NCBI RefSeq assembly: GCF_031583065.1
Contig: NZ_CP134053.1
Span: 2,666,001-2,730,000, forward strand
DNA from: Streptomyces sp. CGMCC 4.7035
Lineage (GTDB): Bacteria; Actinomycetota; Actinomycetes; Streptomycetales; Streptomycetaceae
Reading direction: 5' to 3'
DNA: 64,000 nt
Shown here: positions 45,233-53,208 of the stretch, piece after piece
How the letters are laid out: the number at the start of each line of letters is the position of its first letter
How positions within the stretch are numbered: position 1 is the first letter of the stretch
Translations under genes and position numbers: made by a program
The notes under the pieces: generated by a model
What the model was told of the DNA's origin: nothing
What the model saw: the letters and a program-made list of their open reading frames with translations, nothing else
Database searches by the model: none

Positions 45233-46756
45233 TCACGCCACAGAATGGGTCACCGTCCCGGTGTAGATGCCGGCGACCGCGGCCGCGGGCACGGCGACGT
45301 CCAGGGTGGGGTTCCAGGTGACGGAGTTGTTGCCGGAACCGCTCGGCTTGCTGAACGCGGTCCGGGCGGAGGCGAGCGTTCCCGCCGTGCCCGGAGTGAA
45401 CGGCCCGTTGACGGAGGTGATGGCCGCTCCGGGTGTGTAGGTCGTCGCGCTGCCGGTGATGGGGCTGCCACCGGTGGTGGTGAAGGCATCGGTCAGGGAG
45501 GCGGTGGCCACCCAGCTGGCATCGGCCAGCGAACGCTCGTCGGTCACCGTGACCTGGCCGAGCTGACCGGTGGCGGTGTTGCCCGGAGTGACCTGGCTCA
45601 GGGTGGCCGACGTGGGAACGCCGATGGTCAGACCGTCCGTGGGGGAGACCTGGAAGGTGGTCACCGTGTCCCCCTGGTCCGGGGAGGCCGCCTCTCCGAG
45701 CGGACCGCCGCCGACGGTGAGCAGGGTGGGGCTGGCCGTGTCGGTGGAGGTGTCGATCACCGACACGTTGCCGGGGCCGGTGTTCGTGATGTACGCCTTG
45801 GCGCCGTTCGCGGTGATGGCCACCCCGCTCGGGCTGGCGCCGATGTTGGTGGTGATGGTGGAGGAGACGGCATCGGTGGTGGTGTTGATCACCGACACAC
45901 TGTTCGAGCCGTTGTTCACGACATAGGCCTTGGAACCGTTGGAGGTCACGGCCACCCCTCGGGGAGCCGTGCCGACAGCGATGGGGGTACCGGCAGTGTC
46001 GGTGGCCGTATCGACCACCGATACGTCGTTCGACGTGTTGTTCGTGACGTAGGCCTTGGCGCCGTTGGGGGTGATGGCGATCGTGGAGGGATTCTGGCCG
46101 ACGGGGACGGTGCCGGTGACGGTGTCGGTGGCGGTGTCGATCACCGACAGGTTGTTGGCGTTGAGGTTGGCGACGTAGGCCTTGGCACCGTTGGGGGTGA
46201 CGGCCACCCCCACGGGGGTGTTGCCGACGGTGATGGTGCCGGTGACGGCATTGGTGGCCGTGTTGATCACCGAGACGGTGCCGTCGAGGGTATTGACCAC
46301 GTAGGCCTTCGTGCCGTCAGGGGTGAAGGCCACCCCTCGGGGTTCGTCGCCGACGGCGATGGTGGCGCTGACGGTGTTGTCCGCGGTGTTGATCACTGAC
46401 ACGTCGTCGGAGCCGCTGTTCGTGACATAGGCCTTGGTGCCGTTCGGCGCGATCGCCACCCATGTCGGAGTGGTGCCGACAGCGATGGGAGGGGCACCGA
46501 CGGTGTCGTTCGTGGTGTTGATCACCGAAACTGTGTCGTCGGTGGAATTGACCACATAGAGGTAGTTCGACGGGGCGGCGGCTGCGGGAGGCGCGGCGAC
46601 GACGGGCAGCGTCAGCGAGGCCATCGCCGTCAAACCCACCATGGCCCGTCGCCTGGCCGGTGCGGGTTTACCCCCCTTTCGCCGTCCGAACCATCTCCCG
46701 GGCCGCCCCTCGGGGCGGCCACCCAATTCCGGCCGATAAGCCCGGTGTCCGAGCAA
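45233..46756 (-). CDS. Exported YVTN beta-propeller protein with WxL-like C-terminal module
   Basis: A 507-residue protein. A long basic N-region (GRRKGGKPAPARRR) and hydrophobic stretch form a signal peptide ending in PPAAAA near residue 61. Seven repeats of about 42 residues follow (KAYVTNSGSDDVSVINTADN-type), giving a seven-bladed YVTN propeller. The C-terminal roughly 170 residues resemble a WxL-type wall-binding domain (VTVTDERSLADASW, NSVTWNPTLDVAVPA, ending GTVTHSVA). The same module forms the neighbouring 199-residue protein. TTG 46756 is supported by GGAGG seven bases upstream. Its stop overlaps the start of the next gene (GTGA). Likely a cell-surface adhesin or scaffold. Confidence 0.85.
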   Translation of the reverse strand: MLGHRAYRPELGGRPEGRPGRWFGRRKGGKPAPARRRAMVGLTAMASLTLPVVAAPPAAAAPSNYLYVVNSTDDTVSVINTTNDTVGAPPIAVGTTPTWVAIAPNGTKAYVTNSGSDDVSVINTADNTVSATIAVGDEPRGVAFTPDGTKAYVVNTLDGTVSVINTATNAVTGTITVGNTPVGVAVTPNGAKAYVANLNANNLSVIDTATDTVTGTVPVGQNPSTIAITPNGAKAYVTNNTSNDVSVVDTATDTAGTPIAVGTAPRGVAVTSNGSKAYVVNNGSNSVSVINTTTDAVSSTITTNIGASPSGVAITANGAKAYITNTGPGNVSVIDTSTDTASPTLLTVGGGPLGEAASPDQGDTVTTFQVSPTDGLTIGVPTSATLSQVTPGNTATGQLGQVTVTDERSLADASWVATASLTDAFTTTGGSPITGSATTYTPGAAITSVNGPFTPGTAGTLASARTAFSKPSGSGNNSVTWNPTLDVAVPAAAVAGIYTGTVTHSVA

Positions 46757-46942
46757 CGGAGACCTCCGCGTTCATGACGATGGCGCCCGCGCATGGCAAG
46801 GCGCCGAGATCATCTGCGATGACTCGGAGATCAATTTATGGGGATTGTTACTGCAATAACCGAAATAGAGAAATAACGCGTGTCGTATTCGTCTTATATG
46901 CCGAATAAGTCCCTGGGAATAGGGGCGGTCTGCCTGCGGGCC
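46757..46942. other. Low-GC intergenic pocket in the surface operon
   Basis: About 46820-46920 is strikingly A/T-rich for this genome (for example AATTTATGGGGATTGTTAC). It contains the near-palindrome GTTACTGCAATAAC at 46847-46860. No gene is seen; a promoter or operator for the propeller gene is likely, or the pocket marks foreign origin. Confidence 0.5.
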
Positions 46943-47542
46943 TCAAGCCACTGAATGCGTGACCGTGCCGCGATAGACGTCGGCCACCCCGGCGGCGGGC
47001 ACATGGACGATCAGGGTGGGGTTCCAGGTGACGGAGTTGCTGCCGGAACCGCTCGGATGGCTGAACGCCATGCGGAAGGTGGTCAGGCGCCCGGGGTGAC
47101 CCGGCGTGAATGGCCCGTTGAACGCATCGATCGCCGCTCCGGGGCGGTAGACCACGTGACTTCGGGAGATCGTCTCATCGGAGTCAGGTGAACCGGCCGT
47201 GAAGTCCTGGCTCACGGTGACGGTGGCTGTCCAAGCGGCATCCCGCGCGGCCCGCTCGTCGGTGACGCGAACCTCGCCGAGGCGGCCATGGGCCATGTGT
47301 CCCGGCCATGCATCGGACAGTGCGGCGGCGCAGGGAGCCGATACATACAGGCCCCCCGGCGCGACCACCTCGAAACCCACCCAGGTGTCCGCGCTGTCCA
47401 CACCATCCACGCCGTCCGCGGTGCCGCCTGCGCCGGCCGGCGTGGCACCGAGCGCGGCGACCGCACCCGCCGCGAGGATGGCGCATCTCGCCAGTGACAT
47501 TCCAGTGCTGTTGCCGCTTGTCATACGCGCACGATATGTCAT
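46943..47542 (-). CDS. Small exported WxL-like surface protein
   Basis: A 199-residue protein with a signal peptide (SLARCAILAAGAVAALGATPAGAGG) and one domain homologous to the C-terminus of the YVTN protein: RVTDERAARDAAWTATV, AIDAFNGPFTPGHPGRL, SGSNSVTWNPTLIVHVPAAG, ending GTVTHSVA. In WxL systems small WxL proteins and larger multidomain ones bind peptidoglycan together. The canonical C-terminal TWTL pattern is absent. The start is uncertain: ATG 47542, 47524 or 47500; the last fits a typical signal-peptide length best. First gene of the leftward set. Confidence 0.78.
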   Translation of the reverse strand: MTYRARMTSGNSTGMSLARCAILAAGAVAALGATPAGAGGTADGVDGVDSADTWVGFEVVAPGGLYVSAPCAAALSDAWPGHMAHGRLGEVRVTDERAARDAAWTATVTVSQDFTAGSPDSDETISRSHVVYRPGAAIDAFNGPFTPGHPGRLTTFRMAFSHPSGSGSNSVTWNPTLIVHVPAAGVADVYRGTVTHSVA

Positions 47543-47724
47543 AAAAGCTGATTATTCGTGACTCGGGTCGGCGTGGAGGTGTCGACCACGCACCGGTAGC
47601 GCACGTCGGAGGCGAGGACGCGCTCGAACGCTTCGCTGATCCTGTCTGCGAGAGCGTCGACGACGCAGGTGTTGGGGTCGGCGCAGGACATGAGCTGGGT
47701 GGAAGCGCGGTGGGGCCCGGTCAT
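47539..47724 (-). pseudogene. Probable 3' remnant of an NAD(P)-dependent alcohol dehydrogenase
   Basis: The 61-codon frame contains ALADRISEAFERVLASDVRY followed by RCVVDTSTP, which closely resembles the extreme C-terminus of YjgB/AdhA-type zinc alcohol dehydrogenases (helix, then DVRYRFVID). Nothing else of the enzyme is recognisable upstream. It is interpreted as a decayed tail. Confidence 0.4.
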
Positions 47725-47760
47725 GCCCCCGAAAGCACTCCCCGGCCGACCATCGCGCCG

Positions 47761-48708
47761 CTACCTGGAGCGCACCGAGGTGGACGGGCGTGCCGCCGCG
47801 CCCTGGCGATCCGTATCCGTGATGTCCATGGCGGCAACGTCACGGGGCCGCAGGCCCCCGACCAGACCGGCGATCACCACGGCGATGCCCAGCCATACCG
47901 ACCGCCCTGGCGCGCCGCTGCCCGAGACGGCTCCGGCGGCCGCCGCGGCGAGTGGCGCGATGCCTGTGAGCAGCCCGGCCCGCCCGGCCCCGACGGTGCG
48001 CACCGTCGAGTACCAGAGCACGAAGGCGACCGCCGTCACCAGCAGCGCCAGGTAGCCGACGGCCGCCCACTGTGCCGCGGACAACTCCCGTGCGGCCGAC
48101 GGCCCTTCCACCGTCCAGCCGAGGACGGCCAGCATCACGCCACCCAGCCAGACCGTGTGCACGGACACCCCCCACGAGCCGTGCCGCCGCAGCACCGGCA
48201 CCGCGAGCAGCGTGAACGCGGCCTCGCAGCCAAGGGCCAGCGCCGCCCAGGCCACCCCGACGGCGTCGGTCCGGCCGGTCCCCTCCACCAGCACCGCGCC
48301 TGCCACGACGACGGGCGCTGCCAGCAGGACCTGCCGGCTCGGCCTCCGACGCTCCAGCAGCGGGCCGGCCACACCGAGCACCACCGGCGCGCAGGCCACC
48401 GCGACGGCGACCACCGCGGGCTCCGCGTGTGCGACGCCCCGGACCACGGCCACGTTGAACAGGGCCAGCCCGGTGACCGCGATTCCGGCCAGCCACAGCC
48501 ATTCCCGGCCTCGCGGCCAGACCATACGGGCCCCCGCGAGCCGGGCCATGACCAGCAGGATCACGGCGGCGGCCGCGTACCGGACGGCCTGGGCGGTGAA
48601 CAGCGGGGCATCGACGAGGGTGTGCGAAATGGTGACGCTGCTGCCGACGAGCACCATGCCGACCATGCCGGGGACGAGCGGGGCGAACGAAGCGGAAGGT
48701 GTGTCCAT
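47761..48708 (-). CDS. EamA/DMT-family transporter
   Basis: A 315-residue membrane protein with ten predicted helices in two EamA halves (SSVTISHTLVDAPLFTAQAVRYAAAAVILLVMARL in parts; GVAWAALALGCEAAFTLLAVPVL). The family exports metabolites such as amino acids. It is divergent from a MocR-type regulator with only 21 bases between start codons; the regulator presumably controls it. Start ATG 48708. The last residues (GAAARPSTSVRSR) run antisense across a scrap that resembles xdhC, so the 3' end may be rearranged. Confidence 0.88.
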   Translation of the reverse strand: MDTPSASFAPLVPGMVGMVLVGSSVTISHTLVDAPLFTAQAVRYAAAAVILLVMARLAGARMVWPRGREWLWLAGIAVTGLALFNVAVVRGVAHAEPAVVAVAVACAPVVLGVAGPLLERRRPSRQVLLAAPVVVAGAVLVEGTGRTDAVGVAWAALALGCEAAFTLLAVPVLRRHGSWGVSVHTVWLGGVMLAVLGWTVEGPSAARELSAAQWAAVGYLALLVTAVAFVLWYSTVRTVGAGRAGLLTGIAPLAAAAAGAVSGSGAPGRSVWLGIAVVIAGLVGGLRPRDVAAMDITDTDRQGAAARPSTSVRSR

Positions 48709-48729
48709 GCCGTCCACCCTGCCGTCACA

Positions 48730-50379
48730 ATGGACGTCATGGGCAGGTCCACAACCCCGCCGAGCGAGGGGTCCAAACGCCCCGGCCCGATGCCTGATCC
48801 GGCCCCCGGACCGGTGTCGCACGCGTGCCCCGCGAGCACGCCGCCGGCCCTGGATGAGCCGCGGGCCTCGGGGTCGACGGCGGCCCCGCGCACCCCGGCG
48901 GACGGCACGCCGACCCCCGGTTCGGACTTCCTCCAGCTGGACATCGGCCAGGCGCCGCCCGGTGGACGCACCGCCTGGCTCGCCGACCGGCTGCGGTCGG
49001 CCATCGCCGACGGCCGGCTGCCCGTCGGAGCGCGGCTGCCGGCCAGCCGGGTGCTCGCCGACGAGCTGCGCGTCACCCGGGGCGTGGTCACCGAGGCCTA
49101 CCGGCGGCTCGCCGAGTCCGGACAGATCGCCGGCCGCGGCAGGCTCGGCACGGTGGTCGTGGCGGCGCCCGCCGCGTCCCGGGGCGGCCCCGCCCCCGGC
49201 ACGGGGCCCGGGCCCGCGCTCTTCGGCTCGGCCGACCGCGAGGGCGTGGTCGACGCCCTGCGCGCACTGCCTTGCCGGATCGATCTCTCCCCGGGCGTCC
49301 CCGACCTTGCCGCCTTCCCCCGCGCCGGCTGGCTGCGCGCCGAACGCGCCGTCCTTGCGAGCGTCACCCCGGCCGACTTCGGCTACGGCGACCCCCAGGG
49401 CGCCCCCGCCCTCCGCCGGGCCGTCGTCGGCTGGCTGGCCCGCAACCGTGGCATCCGCGCCGACCCGGCCGAGGTCGTGGTGGTCGCGGGTGTGGCGCAG
49501 GCCCTGGGCCTGCTCGGCCAGATCCTGCGGGAGGACGGAATCCGCCGCATCGCCGTCGAGGACCCCGGATCGCTCGGGGCGCGCCAGCAGTTGGAGTACG
49601 GCGGCCACACGGTCGTGCCCGTTCCCGTGGACGCCGGCGGCCTCGACGTCGGTGCGCTGCGCGCCAGTGGCGCCCGGGCGGTGCTGCTGACTCCGGCCCA
49701 TCAGTTCCCCACCGGCGTCGTCCTCGACGGGGAACGCCGCCGCGAGCTGCTGAGCTGGGCGGCCGACGGCGGGGTGGTGATCGAGGACGACTACGACGCC
49801 GAGCACCGCTACGACCGGCCGCCGGTGCCGGCGCTGCGCTCGCTCATGCCCGAAGGCGTCTGCTACGCGGGCAGCGTCTCCAAACTGCTCGCGCCCGCGC
49901 TCCGGGTCGGGTGGCTCCTCGTACCACCGGACCGGCTGGACGCCGTCGTGGCCGCCAAGCGGTACGCCGACCTGGGCAACGGCATCCTCACCCAGCTCGT
50001 CCTCGCCCGACTGATGGACTCGGGGGAGCTGGAACGGCACCTGCGCCATGTCCGGCGGCGCCACCGTCGGCGCCGGGACGTGATGCTGCGGGCCGTCGAG
50101 GAACACCTGCCCGGTGCCCGCGTGCACGGGGCGGCCGCCGGACTGCACCTCATGGTCACCTTCGAAGACCGGCCTGGCGGGGTGCGCGGCCGTGGCTTCG
50201 ACGACGTCGACCTCGCCGCGGCTGCCCTCGACCGGGGCGTCAAGGTGCACCCGCTGTCCTGGCACCGGATCAGCCCGGGCCCGCCCGGCCTGGTACTCGG
50301 CTACGCGGCGGGCCCCGCCCACGAGATCGAGGAGGGCATCGCTCTCCTCGGTGCCGCCCTGCGAGGCCGACTTTCATGA
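48730..50379 (+). CDS. MocR/PdxR-type regulator (GntR HTH plus aminotransferase-like domain)
   Basis: A 549-residue regulator. After a disordered Pro-rich N-terminus, a GntR winged helix lies at about 78-145 (WLADRLRSAIADGRLPVGARLPASRVLADELRVTRGVV in parts), then a fold-type-I aminotransferase domain with PLP lysine K385 in YAGSVSKLLAPALRVGW and VIEDDYDAEHRYD upstream. MocR proteins sense PLP-amino-acid adducts and often control neighbouring transport or vitamin B6 genes. Start ATG 48730 (or 48739) with little leader. Its stop overlaps ATG 50376 of the truncated amidohydrolase. Confidence 0.9.
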   Translation: MDVMGRSTTPPSEGSKRPGPMPDPAPGPVSHACPASTPPALDEPRASGSTAAPRTPADGTPTPGSDFLQLDIGQAPPGGRTAWLADRLRSAIADGRLPVGARLPASRVLADELRVTRGVVTEAYRRLAESGQIAGRGRLGTVVVAAPAASRGGPAPGTGPGPALFGSADREGVVDALRALPCRIDLSPGVPDLAAFPRAGWLRAERAVLASVTPADFGYGDPQGAPALRRAVVGWLARNRGIRADPAEVVVVAGVAQALGLLGQILREDGIRRIAVEDPGSLGARQQLEYGGHTVVPVPVDAGGLDVGALRASGARAVLLTPAHQFPTGVVLDGERRRELLSWAADGGVVIEDDYDAEHRYDRPPVPALRSLMPEGVCYAGSVSKLLAPALRVGWLLVPPDRLDAVVAAKRYADLGNGILTQLVLARLMDSGELERHLRHVRRRHRRRRDVMLRAVEEHLPGARVHGAAAGLHLMVTFEDRPGGVRGRGFDDVDLAAAALDRGVKVHPLSWHRISPGPPGLVLGYAAGPAHEIEEGIALLGAALRGRLS

Positions 50380-51738
50380 GGGGGCGCCGCCGGGGGAGTA
50401 AGCAACACCGTGCCACCGTGATCGACGCAGCCGGGGCCCTGTTGTTGCCCGGCTTCGTCAACACCCACCAGCACATGTGGCAGGCCGCGATGCGGAGCGT
50501 GGGGGCGGGCTGGACCCTGGCCCGGTACGTGGAGTGGATGCTCATGAAGTGGGGGCCGCTGTTCCGTCCGGAGGACATCTACGCGGCCAACTACCTGGGC
50601 ATGGTCGAGGCCGTCAACGACGGGGTGACCACGATCACGGACTGGTCGCACGGACTGCGCACCCCCGAGCACGCCGACGCCGCAGTGGACGCGCTGTTCG
50701 CCGTACCGGGACGCGCCCGGTTCGGCTGCAGCAACGCCTTCGCCCCCGATCTGAGCTGGGTGTACGACGGGCGCATCGACAAGATGCTCAAGGAGCGGTT
50801 CGCCGATACCGACCAACTCGTCACCATGCAGGTGGCCTTCGACATCTACGCCAACACCGACGACGCCCGTCAGCGCCCTGAAGCACACCCGCGACCTCGA
50901 CCTGCCGTTCAGTACCCACGCCGGCCTGTTCGGGTTCGTCGGCGACGACAACATACGCTTTCTGGAGGAGAACAAGGCGCTGGCACCGTCGACCACCCTG
51001 GTCCACGCCGCCTCGCTGAGCGACGACTCCTACCGGCGCATCGCCGACAGCGGCGCCCACCTGTCCCTCTCGGCGGAGAGCGAACTCAACGCCGGGCAGG
51101 GATACCCGCCCACCGCGAAGGCACGCCAGTACGGCATCCCCGTCTCGCTGTCCCAGGACACCGTGGTGTGGTGGAGCAGCGACATCTTCTCCGCCATGCG
51201 TGCCACCCTGAACGCCGGCCGGGGACTTGCCCACCTGCGCGCCCACGAAGCCGAGAAGTCACTGACCAGCAACGCACTGCGCGCCCAAGACGTGCTTGAG
51301 TACGCCACGATCGGCGGCGCACGGACACTCGGCCTGGACCGCCCCATCGGTTCGATCGCCCCGGGCAAGCGCGCGGACCTCGTCCTGCTCCGCACCGGCA
51401 CACCGACGATGACCCCCGTCAACAACCCGGCCGGTCACATCGTCTTCCAGGCCGAACGCGCCGATGTGGACACGGTGCTGGTGAACGGGCGGGTACTCAA
51501 GCACCGCGGCACCCTCATCGGTGTGGACGCGCGCCGCCGCGCCCGGCACCTGGTCGAGCAGTCCCTGGAGTACCTGCGCTCGAAGATCCCCGCCAAGGAC
51601 TGGCAGCAGGCGATGAACCCGGTCGGCCCGGGTCGGCCGCTGCCTGCGATCAGCGTTCCGACAGCGGCGACACCGGGTCTGCCGAGCGGACTCCAGTTCG
51701 CCGGGCGCCTCTTCGTATGCGGAGGTGGCATCGAGTAG
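50376..51738 (+). pseudogene. Amidohydrolase (AtzA/TrzN-like), 5'-truncated and frameshifted, with foreign 3' tail
   Basis: Family sequence begins abruptly at ATVIDAAGALLLPGFVNTHQHMWQ; the usual first 40-50 residues are absent and replaced by MRGRRRGSKQHR. Metal-site pieces are present: HQH, FSTHAGL, LVHAASLSDD and LSQDTVVWW. The frame shifts at about 50868: AFDIYANTDDA is in one frame and VSALKHTRDLDLPFSTHAG in another, so one extra base (or two lost) separates them. The end, from about 51604 (GPGRPLPAISVP, TPGLPSGLQFAGRLF), resembles an amidase-signature C-terminus rather than an amidohydrolase. Once probably a deaminase of a heterocyclic compound; now non-functional as read. Confidence 0.8.
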
Positions 51739-51845
51739 TACGCCGGCGCGATCACCAACGAGCCGGTCCGGTGCAGCAACGGAGAGCAGGTGTCGCCTAA
51801 TGGGCTCACCCGCGCACGGCTTGGGGCCTCCACTCGGCCCCGTGC

Positions 51846-52010
51846 CTGATTTACTCAGTCGACTCTGCTGAGATCGAACAACTCCAGGTTCGAGGCCGCT
51901 GGTCAGAGGCCGGAGAGGCGCTGGCCAGGGCTGCTCGGTCGCTGGAGGTGGCCGGCGCCGATCTGGTGCTCATCGGTGCCGATGTCATACATCAGTGGCC
52001 GCTGGTCCAA
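51846..52010 (+). pseudogene. Aspartate/glutamate racemase remnant
   Basis: One frame reads LIYSVDSAEIEQLQVRGRWS then EAGEALARAARSLEVAGADL then VLIGADVIHQWP. The pattern YSVDFAEIE-x-LQ ... ALARAARSLEAAGADFLVLCTNTMHK is that of Asp/Glu/hydantoin racemases, with the catalytic CTNTMH degraded to GADVIH. There is no start, and the frame runs into the toxin region. The rest of 51739-52042 shows nothing else. Confidence 0.55.
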
Positions 52011-52042
52011 AAAAATGCTGCGCTTATGACGAGGGGACCGGG

Positions 52043-52456
52043 TCAGATCTTGACCACGGTGGCCCGTCCGCCGCACAGCGCGGTCAGGTCCTCGGGATCC
52101 GAGGTGAGGATTGTGGCTGGGCCGGGGGCGGCGAGGGCGGTGGCGCTGAGCATGGCGTCGATGGCGTACTTGTGGCCGTGCAGGCCGGCGTCGGCGAGGA
52201 GGGCGGCGGCATGGCGGGCGATGGGCTCAGAGACCGGTTCGACGACGAGTCGGGACAGTGTCCATTCCAGGGCCGGGCGGTTGATCCGGGGGTGGACCAC
52301 TTCCACAAGGGTGGCCGCGGAGGTGACCACTCGGAGGTCGTCGGCGCGGGCGAGGGCGAGCCAGGCAGTGACCGTGCGGTCGCGCAGGACGGCCTTGGCC
52401 AGTCCTTCGCTGTCGAGGACGAGGGTGCCGCCGGGGACGGCGGGGGAGCGGGTCAC
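52043..52456 (-). CDS. PIN-domain toxin (VapC-like)
   Basis: A 137-residue PIN nuclease: acidic residues in LVLDSEGLAK, ATLVEVVHP, YAIDAMLSATA and LTSDPEDL fit the four-acid metal site. VapC-type toxins cleave tRNA or rRNA. Its GTG/ATG start region overlaps the antitoxin stop by four bases (start at 52456), a standard antitoxin-first operon. Confidence 0.87.
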   Translation of the reverse strand: MTRSPAVPGGTLVLDSEGLAKAVLRDRTVTAWLALARADDLRVVTSAATLVEVVHPRINRPALEWTLSRLVVEPVSEPIARHAAALLADAGLHGHKYAIDAMLSATALAAPGPATILTSDPEDLTALCGGRATVVKI

Positions 52457-52716
52457 GCTGCGTTCGCCCCGCCCTTTGTCTGCTGCTCTCGGGCCTGGTG
52501 GAGCTGATCGCGCAGGGCCTGGATCTCCTCGTCCGTGACGGGCCCGTGCTCGGCCTCGGCGACCTGGATGAGTTCGTTGAGGTTGTCGCGTTCGATCTGT
52601 CGCGCGACGGCGGCGGCAACGTAGGCGGACAGGCCGGAGGGGCCGCTGCGGGCCTTGGCGGCCTCGGCGATGTCGCGCGGCATGGTGATCGAATACTTGC
52701 CGGTAGGCTCGCTCAT
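52453..52716 (-). CDS. Ribbon-helix-helix antitoxin
   Basis: An 87-residue protein with an RHH N-terminus (KYSITMPRDIAEAAKARSGPSGLSAYVAAAVARQIE in parts) and an acidic helical tail (AEAEHGPVTDEEIQALRDQL) that should bind the PIN toxin. ATG 52716 was chosen because homology begins there; AGGTGG precedes it, and TAGGAT (52722-52727 region) may be the -10. The operon is probably autoregulated by the RHH dimer. Confidence 0.85.
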   Translation of the reverse strand: MSEPTGKYSITMPRDIAEAAKARSGPSGLSAYVAAAVARQIERDNLNELIQVAEAEHGPVTDEEIQALRDQLHQAREQQTKGGANAA

Positions 52717-52998
52717 GCCACCTATCCTACCTTGCATCCTCCGGAGGGCCGACCTCCCGGTCATGTCGAAGCGAACACGGAAGTCGGTTTCGCGGGTTGA
52801 GTGGACTCCTGCTTACGCCGCGCACCAGGGTGTCTCCGGCGGCCGCCGGTATGGTCGCCGGCCGGTGAAGGCGCAGGTGCCGTCCTGGGAGGCACAGGCG
52901 GTCGCCGGCCGGGGCGGTGTAGCAGGCCTTGGTCTGGCCGTTGACGGCACCGAACATCACGTCAGCGCGCCGGAAGCATTCGCGATCAATCAGGTCGG

Positions 52999-53155
52999 AT
53001 GCGGGCCGAGCGACTATCTGCAGGTCACTGCCACCAGGCCGGCCGGCCCACCTACGATCTGTGTTTCGCCAACGCCGGAACCGTGTCCCTGCCCCTCGAC
53101 ACCTGGGCGAACCACCCGGGTGGGGTCAGCGCGAGCTGGATCAGGATCCTCTGAA
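52999..53155 (+). pseudogene. Possible C-terminal remnant of an unknown protein
   Basis: The frame ends GRPTYDLCFANAGTVSLPLD then TWANHPGGVSASWIRIL and a stop, followed after 13 bases by a strong hairpin. This looks like a genuine protein end (low Arg/Pro, balanced residues), but an upstream stop at 52940-52942 leaves only about 70 codons. No family recognised. The remaining 52717-52998 holds no supportable gene. Confidence 0.25.
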
Positions 53156-53168
53156 CCACCAGTGGCCC

Positions 53169-53198
53169 GGGACGGCGATCCGGTGTGATCGCCGTCCC
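53169..53198. terminator. Terminator hairpin next to the LAL regulator
   Basis: GGGACGGCGATC-CGGTGT-GATCGCCGTCCC: a perfect 12-bp stem and 6-base loop, 11 bases past the stop of the LAL gene on the other strand; it can act in both directions. Confidence 0.85.
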
Positions 53199-53208
53199 GC
53201 GGCGAAGG

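Noticed and set aside
52655..53188. 177-codon plus-strand frame next to the antitoxin
   Set aside because: Begins antisense inside the antitoxin gene, has no ribosome site and no recognisable family; only the short tail at 52999-53155 in another frame looks protein-like.
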